NCBI GenBank assembly: GCA_021202155.1
Contig: JAJQDP010000007.1
Location: 1-64,000, forward strand
Length of the DNA: 64,000 bases
Source: Oscillospiraceae bacterium
GTDB taxonomy: Bacteria; Bacillota; Clostridia; Oscillospirales; Ruminococcaceae
Direction: 5' to 3'
Shown: one piece after another, positions 55,522 through 64,000 of the stretch
Numbering within the stretch: the first letter of the stretch is position 1
Layout of the letters: each line of letters begins with the position of its first letter
Program-made: the position numbers and the translations under genes
Notes under the pieces: model-generated
What the model was told of the DNA's origin: nothing
The model's input: only the letters and a program-made list of their open reading frames with translations
Database searches by the model: none

Positions 55522-56836
55522 GAATGCCGATTATGGCGATGCGCTCACTTATCTGCTGTTCGAGCATGACGGACGAACGATGAAACCTGTCCTCGATGAG
55601 AACGGAAACATGGTGCGACGGCGGGATTACATTCTTGACGGCATCAACTGCAATCCGTTCACTTATGCGGAGGAGTGCCGAGAACTTAACGAGCAGTTTC
55701 ACAAGAATCAGAAGCCGGATGAAATCAAAGCGCACCATTACATTATCAGCTTCGACCCGCTTGACCAATCCGAATGTGGGCTGACCGGCGAAAAAGCGCA
55801 AGAACTTGGTTTGGAGTTTGCCCGAAAGAACTTTCCTGGACATCAGACTTTGGTCTGCACTCACTTGGACGGACACAATGGGAGTGGCAACATTCATGTT
55901 CATATTGTGATTAACAGCCTACGAAAATTTGACGTGGAGCCGCAAGAATCAGCAGAGAGACTTTGTGATTGCAAGGCAGGGTTCAAGCACCACCAGACGA
56001 GAAGTCTGCTCACCCATATGCAAAAATCCCTCATGGAAATTTGCGAGCGGGAAGGATTACATCAAGTAGATTTGCTCTCTCCGTCCGAAAACAAAATCTC
56101 CGAGCGAGAATACTGGGCGATACGTCGCAGAAAGGCTAAACTTGGCAAGCAATCTGAAACCAATGAAAGCAATGCTGAGTTTGACTACTCAATCTTCGGA
56201 GAATCCCCGCCCGATTACGTCGAGGTCTTCTTCCTGAAAACCGATTTGCGATTGGTCATTGACTTACAGGACAACGTCAAAGCCCAACAGAGCCGAGCAT
56301 ATGCGCAAAAGGTCAAGCTTACGAACCTGAAGCAGATGGCGAATACCATTGTTTATGTACAGCAAAACGGTTACGACACGAGGGAAGCCCTCCAGAACTC
56401 TTACGATGAAATACTCGCAAAGAGAATCGAGGCGAAGAAAGAGTTACGCGAAACAGAGGATAAGCTGAAAGACATCAACGAAGTGATTCGCTATATGGGG
56501 CAGTATCTCTCCAACAAGAAAGTTTTCGGCGAGATGTTGAACTCAAAGAATAAGAAAAAGTTCCGTGAAGCACACTCGGCGGAGATTACGGTTTACGAGA
56601 ATGCCGTTAGATTTTTAAAAAATCACTATCTCGGCGGCAAGATACCGTCTATGAAAGCTCTACAGCAAGAGAAAACGAGTTTGATGATTCGCAGGGATGC
56701 CAAACAAAACACTTACAATTACCTGTACGATTACACGCAGGAATTGAAAACGGTTTGCTCTAATGTGGATGCGATTTTGAAGCCGCAGGAAGAAAAGGAA
56801 GTTAAGAAGACACGGCAAGAAGAGATTCTGTGTTAG
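55493..56836 (+). CDS. mobA: MOB-P-type relaxase
   Basis: This 447-aa relaxase/mobilisation nuclease has the start 'MAILKHGTSKNADYGDALTYLLF', the helper 'HHYIISFDPLDQSE' block and the metal-binding triad 'CTHLDGHNGSGNIHVHIVINS'. The C-terminal half is coiled-coil. It would cut and covalently bind oriT during transfer that depends on a helper conjugation system, since no type IV secretion genes lie here. The C-terminal ~60 residues are duplicated at 27369-27551. Its length is normal for clostridial mobilisable elements. Confidence 0.92.
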   Translation: MAILKHGTSKNADYGDALTYLLFEHDGRTMKPVLDENGNMVRRRDYILDGINCNPFTYAEECRELNEQFHKNQKPDEIKAHHYIISFDPLDQSECGLTGEKAQELGLEFARKNFPGHQTLVCTHLDGHNGSGNIHVHIVINSLRKFDVEPQESAERLCDCKAGFKHHQTRSLLTHMQKSLMEICEREGLHQVDLLSPSENKISEREYWAIRRRKAKLGKQSETNESNAEFDYSIFGESPPDYVEVFFLKTDLRLVIDLQDNVKAQQSRAYAQKVKLTNLKQMANTIVYVQQNGYDTREALQNSYDEILAKRIEAKKELRETEDKLKDINEVIRYMGQYLSNKKVFGEMLNSKNKKKFREAHSAEITVYENAVRFLKNHYLGGKIPSMKALQQEKTSLMIRRDAKQNTYNYLYDYTQELKTVCSNVDAILKPQEEKEVKKTRQEEILC

Positions 56837-56850
56837 GGAGGAAGTGACAA

Positions 56851-57549
56851 ATGACATATTTCAAAAAGGACACCGCCCTGCCTCCGTTCATACCTCTGCC
56901 ACGGTTCATTGTTGCGGGTGAGTATTCTGTGAACGCAAAGCTGCTGTATGGGTTGCTCCTCAGCCGAACTATGCTTTCGCAAAAATCCGGTTGGGTTTCG
57001 GATGACGGAAATGTTTATGTCATCTACCCCATCAAAGAGCTTGCCGAGGATTTGAATCGGAGCGAAAAGACGGTCAAGAATGCTCTGAACGAGCTTGAAA
57101 ATGCGGGGCTGTTGTCACGAGTCAGGCAGGGGTTGAATCGGGCGAATCTCATCTATCTTCGGCTTCCCGATATGGTGCAAATATCTACCCAACCGGCGGG
57201 TAAATTTTACCCCACGGATGGGAAAGAAATTACCCTTCAGGAAGGGCAAAATCTACCCTCAAGTAATAATGAAACTGAGTATATAGACCGTAATAAGAAA
57301 GACAGAGGAGAGAGTCGCACCCGCTACGGTTGCTACCAGAATGTTTTTCTTTCAGGTGACGAGATGGACAAGCTCAAAGCTGATTATCCCGAAAGGTATT
57401 CGGAATACATCAACCGTCTGTCCACTTACATGGCATCGAGTGGCAGGCACTATGCCAGTCATTATGCCTGGCTCGACGAGGACAGCAAGCCGAAGAACGT
57501 CAAGGCTTACGATTACAATACCAATTACGAACAAGGAGAATGTTTATGA
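56851..57549 (+). CDS. Replication initiator-like protein (RepA N-terminal type)
   Basis: This 232-aa protein has an N-terminal replication-initiator/helix-turn-helix domain: 'PPFIPLPRFIVAGEYSVNAKLLYGLLLSRT ... YPIKELAEDLNRSEKTVKNALNELENAGLLSRVR'. Such RepA_N/DnaD-like proteins accompany mobilisation modules in Firmicutes elements and may let the excised circle replicate. It follows the relaxase by 14 bp and overlaps the DnaC-like gene. A GGGAGG site precedes the start. Confidence 0.85.
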   Translation: MTYFKKDTALPPFIPLPRFIVAGEYSVNAKLLYGLLLSRTMLSQKSGWVSDDGNVYVIYPIKELAEDLNRSEKTVKNALNELENAGLLSRVRQGLNRANLIYLRLPDMVQISTQPAGKFYPTDGKEITLQEGQNLPSSNNETEYIDRNKKDRGESRTRYGCYQNVFLSGDEMDKLKADYPERYSEYINRLSTYMASSGRHYASHYAWLDEDSKPKNVKAYDYNTNYEQGECL

Positions 57550-58394
57550 ATATGGATTCTGTTTTATCTGACATTATGCAAACAGCAAACGAGGCGCAGA
57601 GTTCGCCCGATGACTACATAGCTTCCGACGGGCTGAAATACTGCGGGAAGTGTCACACTCCGAAAGAAGCATTCTTCCCGGAAGGGTCTTACTTCGGTAG
57701 CTCTGACCGTTATCCCGTTCTTTGCAAATGCGCCGCAGAAAAAGAGGCGCAACATAAAGCCCAACAACAGGAAGCCGAGCGAATGGAGCGTATATCTCAA
57801 CTACGGTCTGCGGCGTTCAAAGATATTCCCGCCTCTGGTTGGCGATTTGAAAACGCCGCCGTTATGACTCCGCAATTATCCAAAGCCAAGAGCTATGCGG
57901 ACAAATGGGAAGATTTCAAAAGCAATGGCATCGGGCTTCTTCTTTTCGGGGATGTCGGGACAGGGAAATCCTACGCCGCAGGGTGCATTGCGAATGATCT
58001 GATTGAGAAATCGGTCGTTGTTAAATTCTCGGCAATGTCCAGGATAGTCAACCATATGCAGGGAACCTTTGGGGACGACCGTGAGAACTTTATGAAGCAA
58101 CTGATGCGCCCGGAGCTTCTTATCCTTGACGACCTCGGAGCGGAGAGAAGCACAAGCTTCGGAAAAGAATGTGTCTTCGATGTGGTCAACCGCCGCCTTC
58201 TCACCGGCAAGCCGATGATTGTAACGACGAATATAACGCTTTCCGCCATGAAAGCCACAACGGACTTGGACGACAGACGGATTTACGACCAGATACTTGA
58301 AGTGTGCATTCCAGTGCAGTTCAAAGGGCAGAATTTTCGGGAGGTCAACCGCAAGGCAAATATGCAGAAAGCTATTGAGGTGTTGGGTGAATAG
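57546..58394 (+). CDS. DnaC-like AAA+ helicase loader
   Basis: This 282-aa protein has an N-terminal zinc-finger region (YCGKCHTPKEAFFP ... VLCKCAAEKEAQ) and an AAA+ domain with Walker A 'LLLFGDVGTGKSYAAGC', Walker B 'LLILDDLGAERSTSF' and the arginine-finger region. It is a DnaC/IstB-type loader that would bring DnaB-like helicase to the element. The start at 57546 is chosen because AAGGAG is at proper distance; the earlier ATG touches that site. It overlaps the initiator gene by 4 bp. Confidence 0.9.
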   Translation: MNMDSVLSDIMQTANEAQSSPDDYIASDGLKYCGKCHTPKEAFFPEGSYFGSSDRYPVLCKCAAEKEAQHKAQQQEAERMERISQLRSAAFKDIPASGWRFENAAVMTPQLSKAKSYADKWEDFKSNGIGLLLFGDVGTGKSYAAGCIANDLIEKSVVVKFSAMSRIVNHMQGTFGDDRENFMKQLMRPELLILDDLGAERSTSFGKECVFDVVNRRLLTGKPMIVTTNITLSAMKATTDLDDRRIYDQILEVCIPVQFKGQNFREVNRKANMQKAIEVLGE

Positions 58395-58463
58395 ATTGAA
58401 TCCAAATTTTCCCGCATACCCTTGCAAATTTCTGCCCAAACTAATCCAAAAGGAGTTGATTAT

Positions 58464-58694
58464 ATGGCTATGAAACCCGATGAGAAGCGGAGCGAGCTTC
58501 TTGATTCTCTGGTGGACATCAGGGATGTCAGGATTGATCGGTCACAGCCGGTGGAGGAGCGGATGAAATCTTATGTCGAGCAGATTAAGAACCCCTATAT
58601 GTTCAAGGTCGGCGACACGGTGGTCAGGGTTTCATATGCGGACACGCCGGAGACCATCAACGACAATTTCATAAACCTCATTGCGAGTCTTTGA
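58464..58694 (+). CDS. Small conserved element-linked protein (76 aa)
   Basis: This 76-aa protein starts at 58464 with AAGGAG 9 bp upstream. It has 'EKRSELLDSLVDIRDVRIDRSQPVEERMKSYVEQIKNPYM' followed by 'VGDTVVRVSYADTPETINDNFINLIASL'. I recall similar small proteins just upstream of serine recombinases in clostridial elements, with unknown function. In the decayed copy at 28.6 kb this gene is deleted precisely between the two flanking blocks. It has no helix-turn-helix that I can see. Confidence 0.75.
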   Translation: MAMKPDEKRSELLDSLVDIRDVRIDRSQPVEERMKSYVEQIKNPYMFKVGDTVVRVSYADTPETINDNFINLIASL

Positions 58695-58730
58695 CAAGAC
58701 ATCTGGAAAATGATTCTTATTAAGAAAGGC

Positions 58731-58759
58731 TGGACTTTTCCGCTCGGTTCTGTTATAAT
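58731..58759 (+). promoter_or_regulatory. Promoter of the serine recombinase operon
   Basis: TGGACT (58731-58736) and TATAAT (58754-58759) are 17 bp apart, 71 bp upstream of the first recombinase start. Confidence 0.7.
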
Positions 58760-58829
58760 GATTGTGGACAAAATCAGTGGAACGCCGCCCTTTCAGTTTT
58801 CCGACGAAAAAAGAAAGGTGTGGCGATTT

Positions 58830-60485
58830 ATGCTGAAATTAACTCTTGACAGAAATTACAAAGCCGCCATCTACCTGAGATTATCAAAGGAAGATGGCGA
58901 TTTTTCATTCCAAGGCGGCAAGCAGGAGAGCGACAGTATCTCAAACCAGCGGCTTCTGATTTTGGAGTACCTCAAAAAATGCCCGGAAATAACGGTGATT
59001 CGGGAATACTGCGACGACGGCTACAGCGGCGCAAACTTCGAGCGTCCGCAGTTCCAGAAGATGATGGAAGCGGTCAAGGCGGGAGAGATTGACTGCATCG
59101 TTGTGAAGGATCTTTCACGTTTCGGGCGTGAATATATCGACTCAGGCAACTATCTTCAGAAGATTTTCCCGACTCTCGGCGTTCGGTTCATTGCGATTAA
59201 CGACGGCTACGACAACGCCCGCCCCGATTCGGGCGCAAACGACCTCGTTCTGCCGTTCAAGAATCTTATCAACGACTCCTATTGCCGGGACATTTCTATA
59301 AAAGTACGGACTAATCTGGACGCAAAAAGGCGGAGCGGTCAGTTCGTCGGAAGCAGGGTTGTCTATGGCTATATGCGGGACCCGGAGAACAAAAACCATC
59401 TGATAGTTGACCGTGATGTTGCGCCGGTTGTTCAGGACATCTTCAAGCGGAAGCTTGAGGGGATGTCTCCCGCTCAGATTGCGGACAGGCTGAACCGGAG
59501 CGGGGTTCTCTCCCCTATCGAATATAAGAAATCGAAAGGCTCGAAGCAACGCACAGTTTTTCAGACCAAGCCGCAGGCTCTCTGGAGTGCGGTCGCAATC
59601 TATCGGATTCTCAAAAACGAGATTTACACCGGCACGCTACTCCAAGGAAAGACCACCACTCCCAACCATAAAGTAAAGAAGACCATGCTCAAGGACAGAA
59701 GCGAGTGGTCACGGACGGAGAACGCACACGAGGCGATTATCTCCTCGGCTCAGTTCGACCTTGTTCAGGAGATAATGCAGACTGACACCCGAAGCCCTTC
59801 GGGAGCAAGCGGCGTGCATCTCTTTTCCGGGAAGATTTTCTGCGCCGATTGCGGAAGCCCGATGATAAGAAAAGTAGAGCGGTGCGGCGACAAGGAATAT
59901 GTCTATTTCATATGCAACGGCAACAAGGGAGATAAATCCTCCTGCTCTCCCCACAGAATAAAGGAGCAGGCTGTTTATGATGCCGTTCTCGCCGTCATTC
60001 AGGGGCAGATAAACGCCGCACTCGTCATGGAGGATGCCATGAAGTGCATCGAAAATGCCGGTTGGGAAGCAAGGGAACTCAGGAAAATCGAGGACAAAAT
60101 CTCAGTCCAACAGGCAATCATCGACAGAAACCGTCGGCTTTCTGCGGAAGCTTATGAGGATTTCCGCTCGGAATTTATCTCTCGTGAGGAATACGAGTCT
60201 TTCAAGAAGCAGTTTAACCAAAACATCACCGAGGCGCAGGCGGTAATCTCCCGCCTTATCGGCGACAGAAACTCAATCGAAAGTGGGATGTCAAATCAGC
60301 AGGGCTGGCTCGCACAGTTCAGGCAGTACGAAAACATTCAGGAACTGTCGCGAAGCGTGGTTGTCAGTCTGATTGACAGGATTTATATCCGGGATAGCAA
60401 GGACATCGACGTGAAGCTCAGGCATCGGGACAGGTTTGCGGCGATAGTCGAATTTCTCGGCGAGAAGACCAAGGAGGCGGTTTAA
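58830..60485 (+). CDS. Large serine recombinase 1
   Basis: This 551-aa serine recombinase has a resolvase N-terminal domain with catalytic Ser in 'AAIYLRLSKEDGD', the 'YCDDGYSGANFERPQFQKMM' and 'VVKDLSRFGREY' blocks, a recombinase domain and a zinc ribbon (FCADCGSPMIRKVERC). A C-terminal coiled coil follows. The start at 58830 has AAAGGTG upstream; the longer frame starts inside the promoter. It is the first of three in an operon (60486 and 62183 follow with 0 or 1 bp overlap) that should integrate or excise the element. Confidence 0.93.
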   Translation: MLKLTLDRNYKAAIYLRLSKEDGDFSFQGGKQESDSISNQRLLILEYLKKCPEITVIREYCDDGYSGANFERPQFQKMMEAVKAGEIDCIVVKDLSRFGREYIDSGNYLQKIFPTLGVRFIAINDGYDNARPDSGANDLVLPFKNLINDSYCRDISIKVRTNLDAKRRSGQFVGSRVVYGYMRDPENKNHLIVDRDVAPVVQDIFKRKLEGMSPAQIADRLNRSGVLSPIEYKKSKGSKQRTVFQTKPQALWSAVAIYRILKNEIYTGTLLQGKTTTPNHKVKKTMLKDRSEWSRTENAHEAIISSAQFDLVQEIMQTDTRSPSGASGVHLFSGKIFCADCGSPMIRKVERCGDKEYVYFICNGNKGDKSSCSPHRIKEQAVYDAVLAVIQGQINAALVMEDAMKCIENAGWEARELRKIEDKISVQQAIIDRNRRLSAEAYEDFRSEFISREEYESFKKQFNQNITEAQAVISRLIGDRNSIESGMSNQQGWLAQFRQYENIQELSRSVVVSLIDRIYIRDSKDIDVKLRHRDRFAAIVEFLGEKTKEAV

Positions 60486-62183
60486 GTGGCGAGAACGTCA
60501 AGAAAAAGCATAGCATCAGCTCAAGCCGAGACCGCCGCCCGTATTTGGAACGCCGCACTTTATGTCCGACTTTCGGTCGAGGACAACGGCAAGGACTCCG
60601 ATTCAATCGAGAACCAGACAGCCATTCTTGAGGAATACGTCTCCGCCCGCTCTTACTTAAAAAAGGTATCTCTGTTCGTCGACAACGGCTACACCGGCAC
60701 AAATTTCGACCGTCCGCAGTTCCGGGAGATGATGGAAGCCGTTCAGGCGGGAAAAATCGACTGCGTGATTGTGAAGGATCTTTCACGTCTCGGCAGAAAT
60801 TATATAGATACTTCACATTTTATTGAGAAGATATGCCCTTTCTTCGGGCTTCGGTTTATTTCGGTCAACGATAATTATGACACTGCGACCGTCACCAACG
60901 AGGCTCAGCTTTCGGCATCTCTTTCGAATATCGTCAACGATTACTATGCAAAGGACATCTCCCGCAAGGTCACTTCGGCACTTCGGGCGAAGATGGAACG
61001 GGGAGACTTTATCGGCGACTATGCTCCCTATGGGTACTTAAAAGACCCGTGCAACAAAAATCATCTCATCCCCTGCCCCGAAACCTCGCCGGTTATCAGG
61101 CAGATTTTCGAGTGGAGGGCAGACGGCGTGAGCTATGGCGGAATCAATCGCAGGCTTAACGACGCCGGCATCCCCTCTCCATGTCAGTACAAGAAAGACA
61201 ACGGCATCAAGACCAACAGGGATAACGTGACGCACAAAATCCTCTGGAACAAGCACGCCATCACCCTGATTCTTAATGACATCGTTTATCTCGGTCACAC
61301 GGCGCAGAGAAAAGGCAGTCAGTGCCTATATGAAGGACTGCCGTTTCACACTACGGATAGAGAAGATTGGATTGTCGTAGAGAACACCCACGAGCCGATT
61401 GTCAGTACTGAATTGTTTGAAAAAGTGCAGGAAGTCAACCGGCAGGCTTTGGAGAAAAGCAAAGCAAACTCCGGCAAATATCCGAACCTTCCGAAAGCGG
61501 AGAATATCTATGGGAAAAAGTTCACCTGCGCCGAGTGCGGACACGTTATGAAGCTTCAACGCTCTATCAGCAAAGACAAAACCAAGACTTACTTCACCTT
61601 CAAATGCCCGACCTATGCCGAACACGGCAAAGCCGGTTGCTCGGACGTGAAGATGAAAAAAGAGACTTTGGACGAGGCGGTTTTCGCCTTCATCAAGTCC
61701 CAGATGGACGTGTTTGTGGACGTGGACGAGAGTCTGCACCGACTTCTGGCACTGAAAAAGTCGAAGCTTGCAAAAAGCGACAACCGTCAGAAGCTGAAAA
61801 CGCTCAAGGCACAGCTTGAGAAAAAGAAGTCTGTTCTCAGCAGTCTCTATATAGACTTGAAGGACGGCTTTCTTTCGCAAGACGAGTATTGCCACCACAG
61901 GGAGATTATTCTTTCGGATATTGCGGTTCTGGAGCGGGAACTGACCGAGCTTGAGTCCTCAAAGACCGAGACCGAGGAACAGCTCACCGGCGAGATGAAG
62001 TGGAAGTTCATGGTCGGGCGGTTTTATAACGCCACCGAAATCTCTGCCGAAATGGTGGAAGCCTTTGTCGAGTCCATCAAGCTCCACGAGGACGGCTCGC
62101 TTGAAATCAGGCTCAGCTATATGGACGAGCTTGCAACTCTTATGAGTGCCAACGAAAAACTCAGGAAGGAGATTGCGGCATAA
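60486..62183 (+). CDS. Large serine recombinase 2
   Basis: This 565-aa serine recombinase starts with GTG at 60486; GGAGG lies upstream in the end of recombinase 1. The catalytic Ser lies in 'NAALYVRLSVEDNG', followed by 'FVDNGYTGTNFDRPQFREMM' and 'VIVKDLSRLGRNYIDT'. A zinc ribbon (FTCAECGHVMKLQRS) and a coiled-coil tail follow. All catalytic elements appear intact. Its sequence differs considerably from recombinases 1 and 3, which suggests the three act together rather than being recent copies. Confidence 0.93.
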   Translation: MARTSRKSIASAQAETAARIWNAALYVRLSVEDNGKDSDSIENQTAILEEYVSARSYLKKVSLFVDNGYTGTNFDRPQFREMMEAVQAGKIDCVIVKDLSRLGRNYIDTSHFIEKICPFFGLRFISVNDNYDTATVTNEAQLSASLSNIVNDYYAKDISRKVTSALRAKMERGDFIGDYAPYGYLKDPCNKNHLIPCPETSPVIRQIFEWRADGVSYGGINRRLNDAGIPSPCQYKKDNGIKTNRDNVTHKILWNKHAITLILNDIVYLGHTAQRKGSQCLYEGLPFHTTDREDWIVVENTHEPIVSTELFEKVQEVNRQALEKSKANSGKYPNLPKAENIYGKKFTCAECGHVMKLQRSISKDKTKTYFTFKCPTYAEHGKAGCSDVKMKKETLDEAVFAFIKSQMDVFVDVDESLHRLLALKKSKLAKSDNRQKLKTLKAQLEKKKSVLSSLYIDLKDGFLSQDEYCHHREIILSDIAVLERELTELESSKTETEEQLTGEMKWKFMVGRFYNATEISAEMVEAFVESIKLHEDGSLEIRLSYMDELATLMSANEKLRKEIAA

Positions 62184-63718
62184 TGAAAGAGCAGATTGCA
62201 ATTTATCTCAGGCTGTCTCTTGAGGACGTTGACAAGCGTTCGGGCAGAATCAAAGACGTCAGCAACAGCATCGCCTCTCAGCGGTTGCTTATAAACAGGT
62301 ATCTGGATGAAGCTCCGGCTCTATCGGAGATGCCCCGCACGGAATTTTGCGACGACGGTTTCTCTGGCACAAACTTTGACCGTCCTGATTTTATGCGTAT
62401 GATTGACCTCGCCAGAAAAGGCGAAATCGGTTGCATCGTTGTAAAAGACCTCTCCCGCTTCGGCAGGGACTATCTCGAAGTCGGCGACTACTTGGAGCAT
62501 ATCTTTCCCTTTCTCGGCATCCGATTTATCTCCATCAACGACCAATATGACAGCGACCGTCTCAAGGGCAAAACCATCGGCATGGACGTGGCTTTCCGGA
62601 ATCTTGTGTACGACTACTACAGCAAAGACTTATCCAAGAAAGTCAAGTCGGCGATGGGCGTGATGCAAAGAAATTGCGAGCTGATTTCCTGCGTTCCCTA
62701 CGGCTACAAGGTCAGTCCTGACGACAAACACAAGCTCATTATCGACGAAAAGACCGCCCCGACAGTCCGAAGAATATTCACGGACATCATTTCCGGGAAG
62801 TCCTGCACTGCCATTGCGAAAGCTCTGAACGAGGAAGGCGTACCGACCCCGGCTCAGCAGAAAAATATCCGAAAGTCTTCATCCGTCACTCCCCAGTGGA
62901 CACACGTCACGATTCACAACCTGATTGGGAACATCAAATACACCGGCGTGATGGTCAACCATACTCGCGAAAGCCGGTTTATCCGGGACAAGAACCAGCG
63001 GAGGCTTCCGAGGGAGGAGTGGTACATCCGTGAGAATGCCCACCCCGCCATCGTCACCCGTGAAGAATACGATGCGGCGATGAACGCAATCTCAAGAAGG
63101 CGGAAGTCCGCCCATTCGGTCCGCTCGGTTCACGACCAATCGGACAGGTTTTACTACTGCGGGCATTGCGGCGGCAAGTTAGAAAAGGCGAACGGCACCG
63201 TCTTTGCCTGCCGCTACAGCCGCTATCACGACGGAAGCCCCTGCGAAGCGGTTCATTGGCGCAAGTCCGACCTTGAGGAAATCCTTTTCGAAGCCCTCAA
63301 ACGCCAGATTGAAATCACCAAGGTCGAGGCAAGAAAAGCGAGCAACAGCTCGAAAGAAAAGAGCAAAAGTCTGGAACTCAGTCTCTCTATGCTTAAGTCC
63401 CAACTTGATACTCTTAGCAGAGAAAAGCTCACCCTCTACGAAGCCTATCACGAAGGCAAAATAACCGCCGAGCAATATCTCATGTCTAAAGACGACCTGA
63501 CGGTGAAGCAAGCGGGGCTGAAAGCTCAGATTGAAGACTTGGAAAAACAGCTAAAAGCAAGCGTTCAGAAAAAGAACTCGGCAGAAGAACAGGGAGAAAA
63601 TGCAAGCCGCCTCTCTACCCTGACCGATAAAGAGTTAAGAGAGCATCTTTATGATGCGGTGGAGAAGGTGTTGGTGTTTGATGGGAAGTGTGTCGAGATT
63701 GTTTGGAGGTTTGGGTAA
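62183..63718 (+). CDS. Large serine recombinase 3
   Basis: This 511-aa serine recombinase overlaps the end of recombinase 2 by one base. The catalytic Ser is in 'IAIYLRLSLEDVDK', with 'FCDDGFSGTNFDRPDFMRMI' and 'IVVKDLSRFGRDYLEV'. A zinc ribbon (YYCGHCGGKLEKAN) and a coiled-coil segment precede the C-terminus 'KVLVFDGKCVEIVWRFG'. It is last before the terminator at 63717-63748 and the host hydrolase, so the right attachment site should lie nearby. Confidence 0.93.
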   Translation: MKEQIAIYLRLSLEDVDKRSGRIKDVSNSIASQRLLINRYLDEAPALSEMPRTEFCDDGFSGTNFDRPDFMRMIDLARKGEIGCIVVKDLSRFGRDYLEVGDYLEHIFPFLGIRFISINDQYDSDRLKGKTIGMDVAFRNLVYDYYSKDLSKKVKSAMGVMQRNCELISCVPYGYKVSPDDKHKLIIDEKTAPTVRRIFTDIISGKSCTAIAKALNEEGVPTPAQQKNIRKSSSVTPQWTHVTIHNLIGNIKYTGVMVNHTRESRFIRDKNQRRLPREEWYIRENAHPAIVTREEYDAAMNAISRRRKSAHSVRSVHDQSDRFYYCGHCGGKLEKANGTVFACRYSRYHDGSPCEAVHWRKSDLEEILFEALKRQIEITKVEARKASNSSKEKSKSLELSLSMLKSQLDTLSREKLTLYEAYHEGKITAEQYLMSKDDLTVKQAGLKAQIEDLEKQLKASVQKKNSAEEQGENASRLSTLTDKELREHLYDAVEKVLVFDGKCVEIVWRFG

Positions 63719-63748
63719 CATTTTACCTTAAAATAAAGCTAAAATGTT
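63717..63748 (+). terminator. Terminator of the recombinase operon, near the right element end
   Basis: A 9-bp stem (aacatttta/taaaatgtt) with a 14-nt loop starts inside the stop codon of recombinase 3 and is followed by CCCCAATTTTCTTTTT. Confidence 0.65.
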
Positions 63749-63800
63749 CCCCAATTTTCTTTTTAAGAGTTAGGCTATGGCATTCTCTTTTCAAATATGC

Positions 63801-63806
63801 TATAAT
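63801..63806 (+). promoter_or_regulatory. -10 box of the second hydrolase gene
   Basis: A perfect TATAAT lies 32 bp upstream of the start codon. The -35 box is weak (TGGCAT at 63778-63783 gives 17-bp spacing). Confidence 0.5.
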
Positions 63807-63838
63807 ACTTAAAAATCCAATCAAAATCAGGTGACACC

Positions 63839-64000
63839 ATGCCAAAAACCACAACCCAAAAATCCAAAAAATCCACAGGGAAAATAGTTCTTATCGTTAT
63901 CGTCGTTCTGGTCGCCGCGCTGGCGGTCGCCTTTGTCTGGTACGTCAACGACTATTACCACGCCGTCGATGTGGACGCATATCTTTCGAGCAACGAAACC
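63839..64000 (+). CDS. Membrane-anchored alpha/beta hydrolase, second copy (cut by window edge)
   Basis: The first 54 codons are visible. They read MPKTTTQKSKKSTGKIVLIV..., then FVWYVNDYYHAVDVDAYLSS, which is clearly homologous to the N-terminus of the hydrolase at 163 (same membrane helix followed by WYV-DYYHA). The catalytic part lies outside the window. The gene has its own promoter and a CAGGTGA ribosome site. The accessory DNA in this window lies between these two paralogues. Confidence 0.8.
   Translation, partial: MPKTTTQKSKKSTGKIVLIVIVVLVAALAVAFVWYVNDYYHAVDVDAYLSSNET

Noticed and set aside
63719-63838. attR core of the element
   Set aside because: The right end should be here, but I found no matching short repeat that would define attL, so no attachment site is called.

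Overview
The window looks like the chromosome of a Gram-positive clostridial anaerobe of the Oscillospiraceae/Ruminococcaceae type. The reasons are AGGAGG-like ribosome binding sites, TTGACA/TATAAT promoters, TnpV, tandem large serine recombinases, a Firmicutes-style WXG100/EssC secretion locus and a BREX type 4 cluster. No rRNA, tRNA or CRISPR array was seen.

Layout. 0-8.3 kb is mostly host sequence: the end of an AbiEii-family gene, an alpha/beta hydrolase, a GH13 glucosidase, a RelE/antitoxin pair, a MetE-like methyltransferase, a decayed AlbA_2 regulator, a small unknown gene, and a secreted transglutaminase-domain protein behind an attenuator-like leader RNA. 8.4-29.7 kb is an island bracketed by two ~340-bp direct repeats (8381-8720 and 29386-29726). 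It holds a TnpV operon, a RhuM gene, a PriA-tail protein and a leftward BREX-4 operon (unknown 841-aa gene, brxP, brxC, pglZ, brxL, 65-aa zinc protein). It also holds a decayed, colinear copy of a mobilisation module (oriT, relaxase tail, dnaC-downstream segment), a frameshifted GNAT gene, a frameshifted PBECR4-type nuclease gene behind a ~265-nt structured RNA, and a P-loop kinase.

29.7-33.8 kb carries an AbiEi-type regulator translationally coupled to a DUF2971 protein (an unusual pairing), an unknown 297-aa protein and an intact AlbA_2 regulator. 34.0-54.6 kb is a 16-gene leftward operon for a type VII (WXG100/EssC) secretion apparatus. It is joined to a Ser/Thr phosphorylation circuit: two receptor kinases, two PP2C phosphatases, two FHA proteins and zinc-ribbon proteins. 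One kinase carries PASTA and beta-repeat domains; the other is fused to a solute-binding-protein sensor. EsaA, EssA and EssB are not visible.

54.8-63.7 kb is an intact rightward mobilisation module: oriT-like hairpins, MobC, MobA/MobP relaxase, replication initiator, DnaC-like ATPase, a small protein and three consecutive large serine recombinases. The window closes in a second copy of the membrane-anchored hydrolase seen at its start. The BREX and T7SS regions share one plan: a leftward cargo operon next to a rightward mobilisation module. I infer that two related mobilisable elements inserted in this chromosome and that the BREX-linked one has largely decayed. Homopolymer indels in two genes could be real decay or assembly error.
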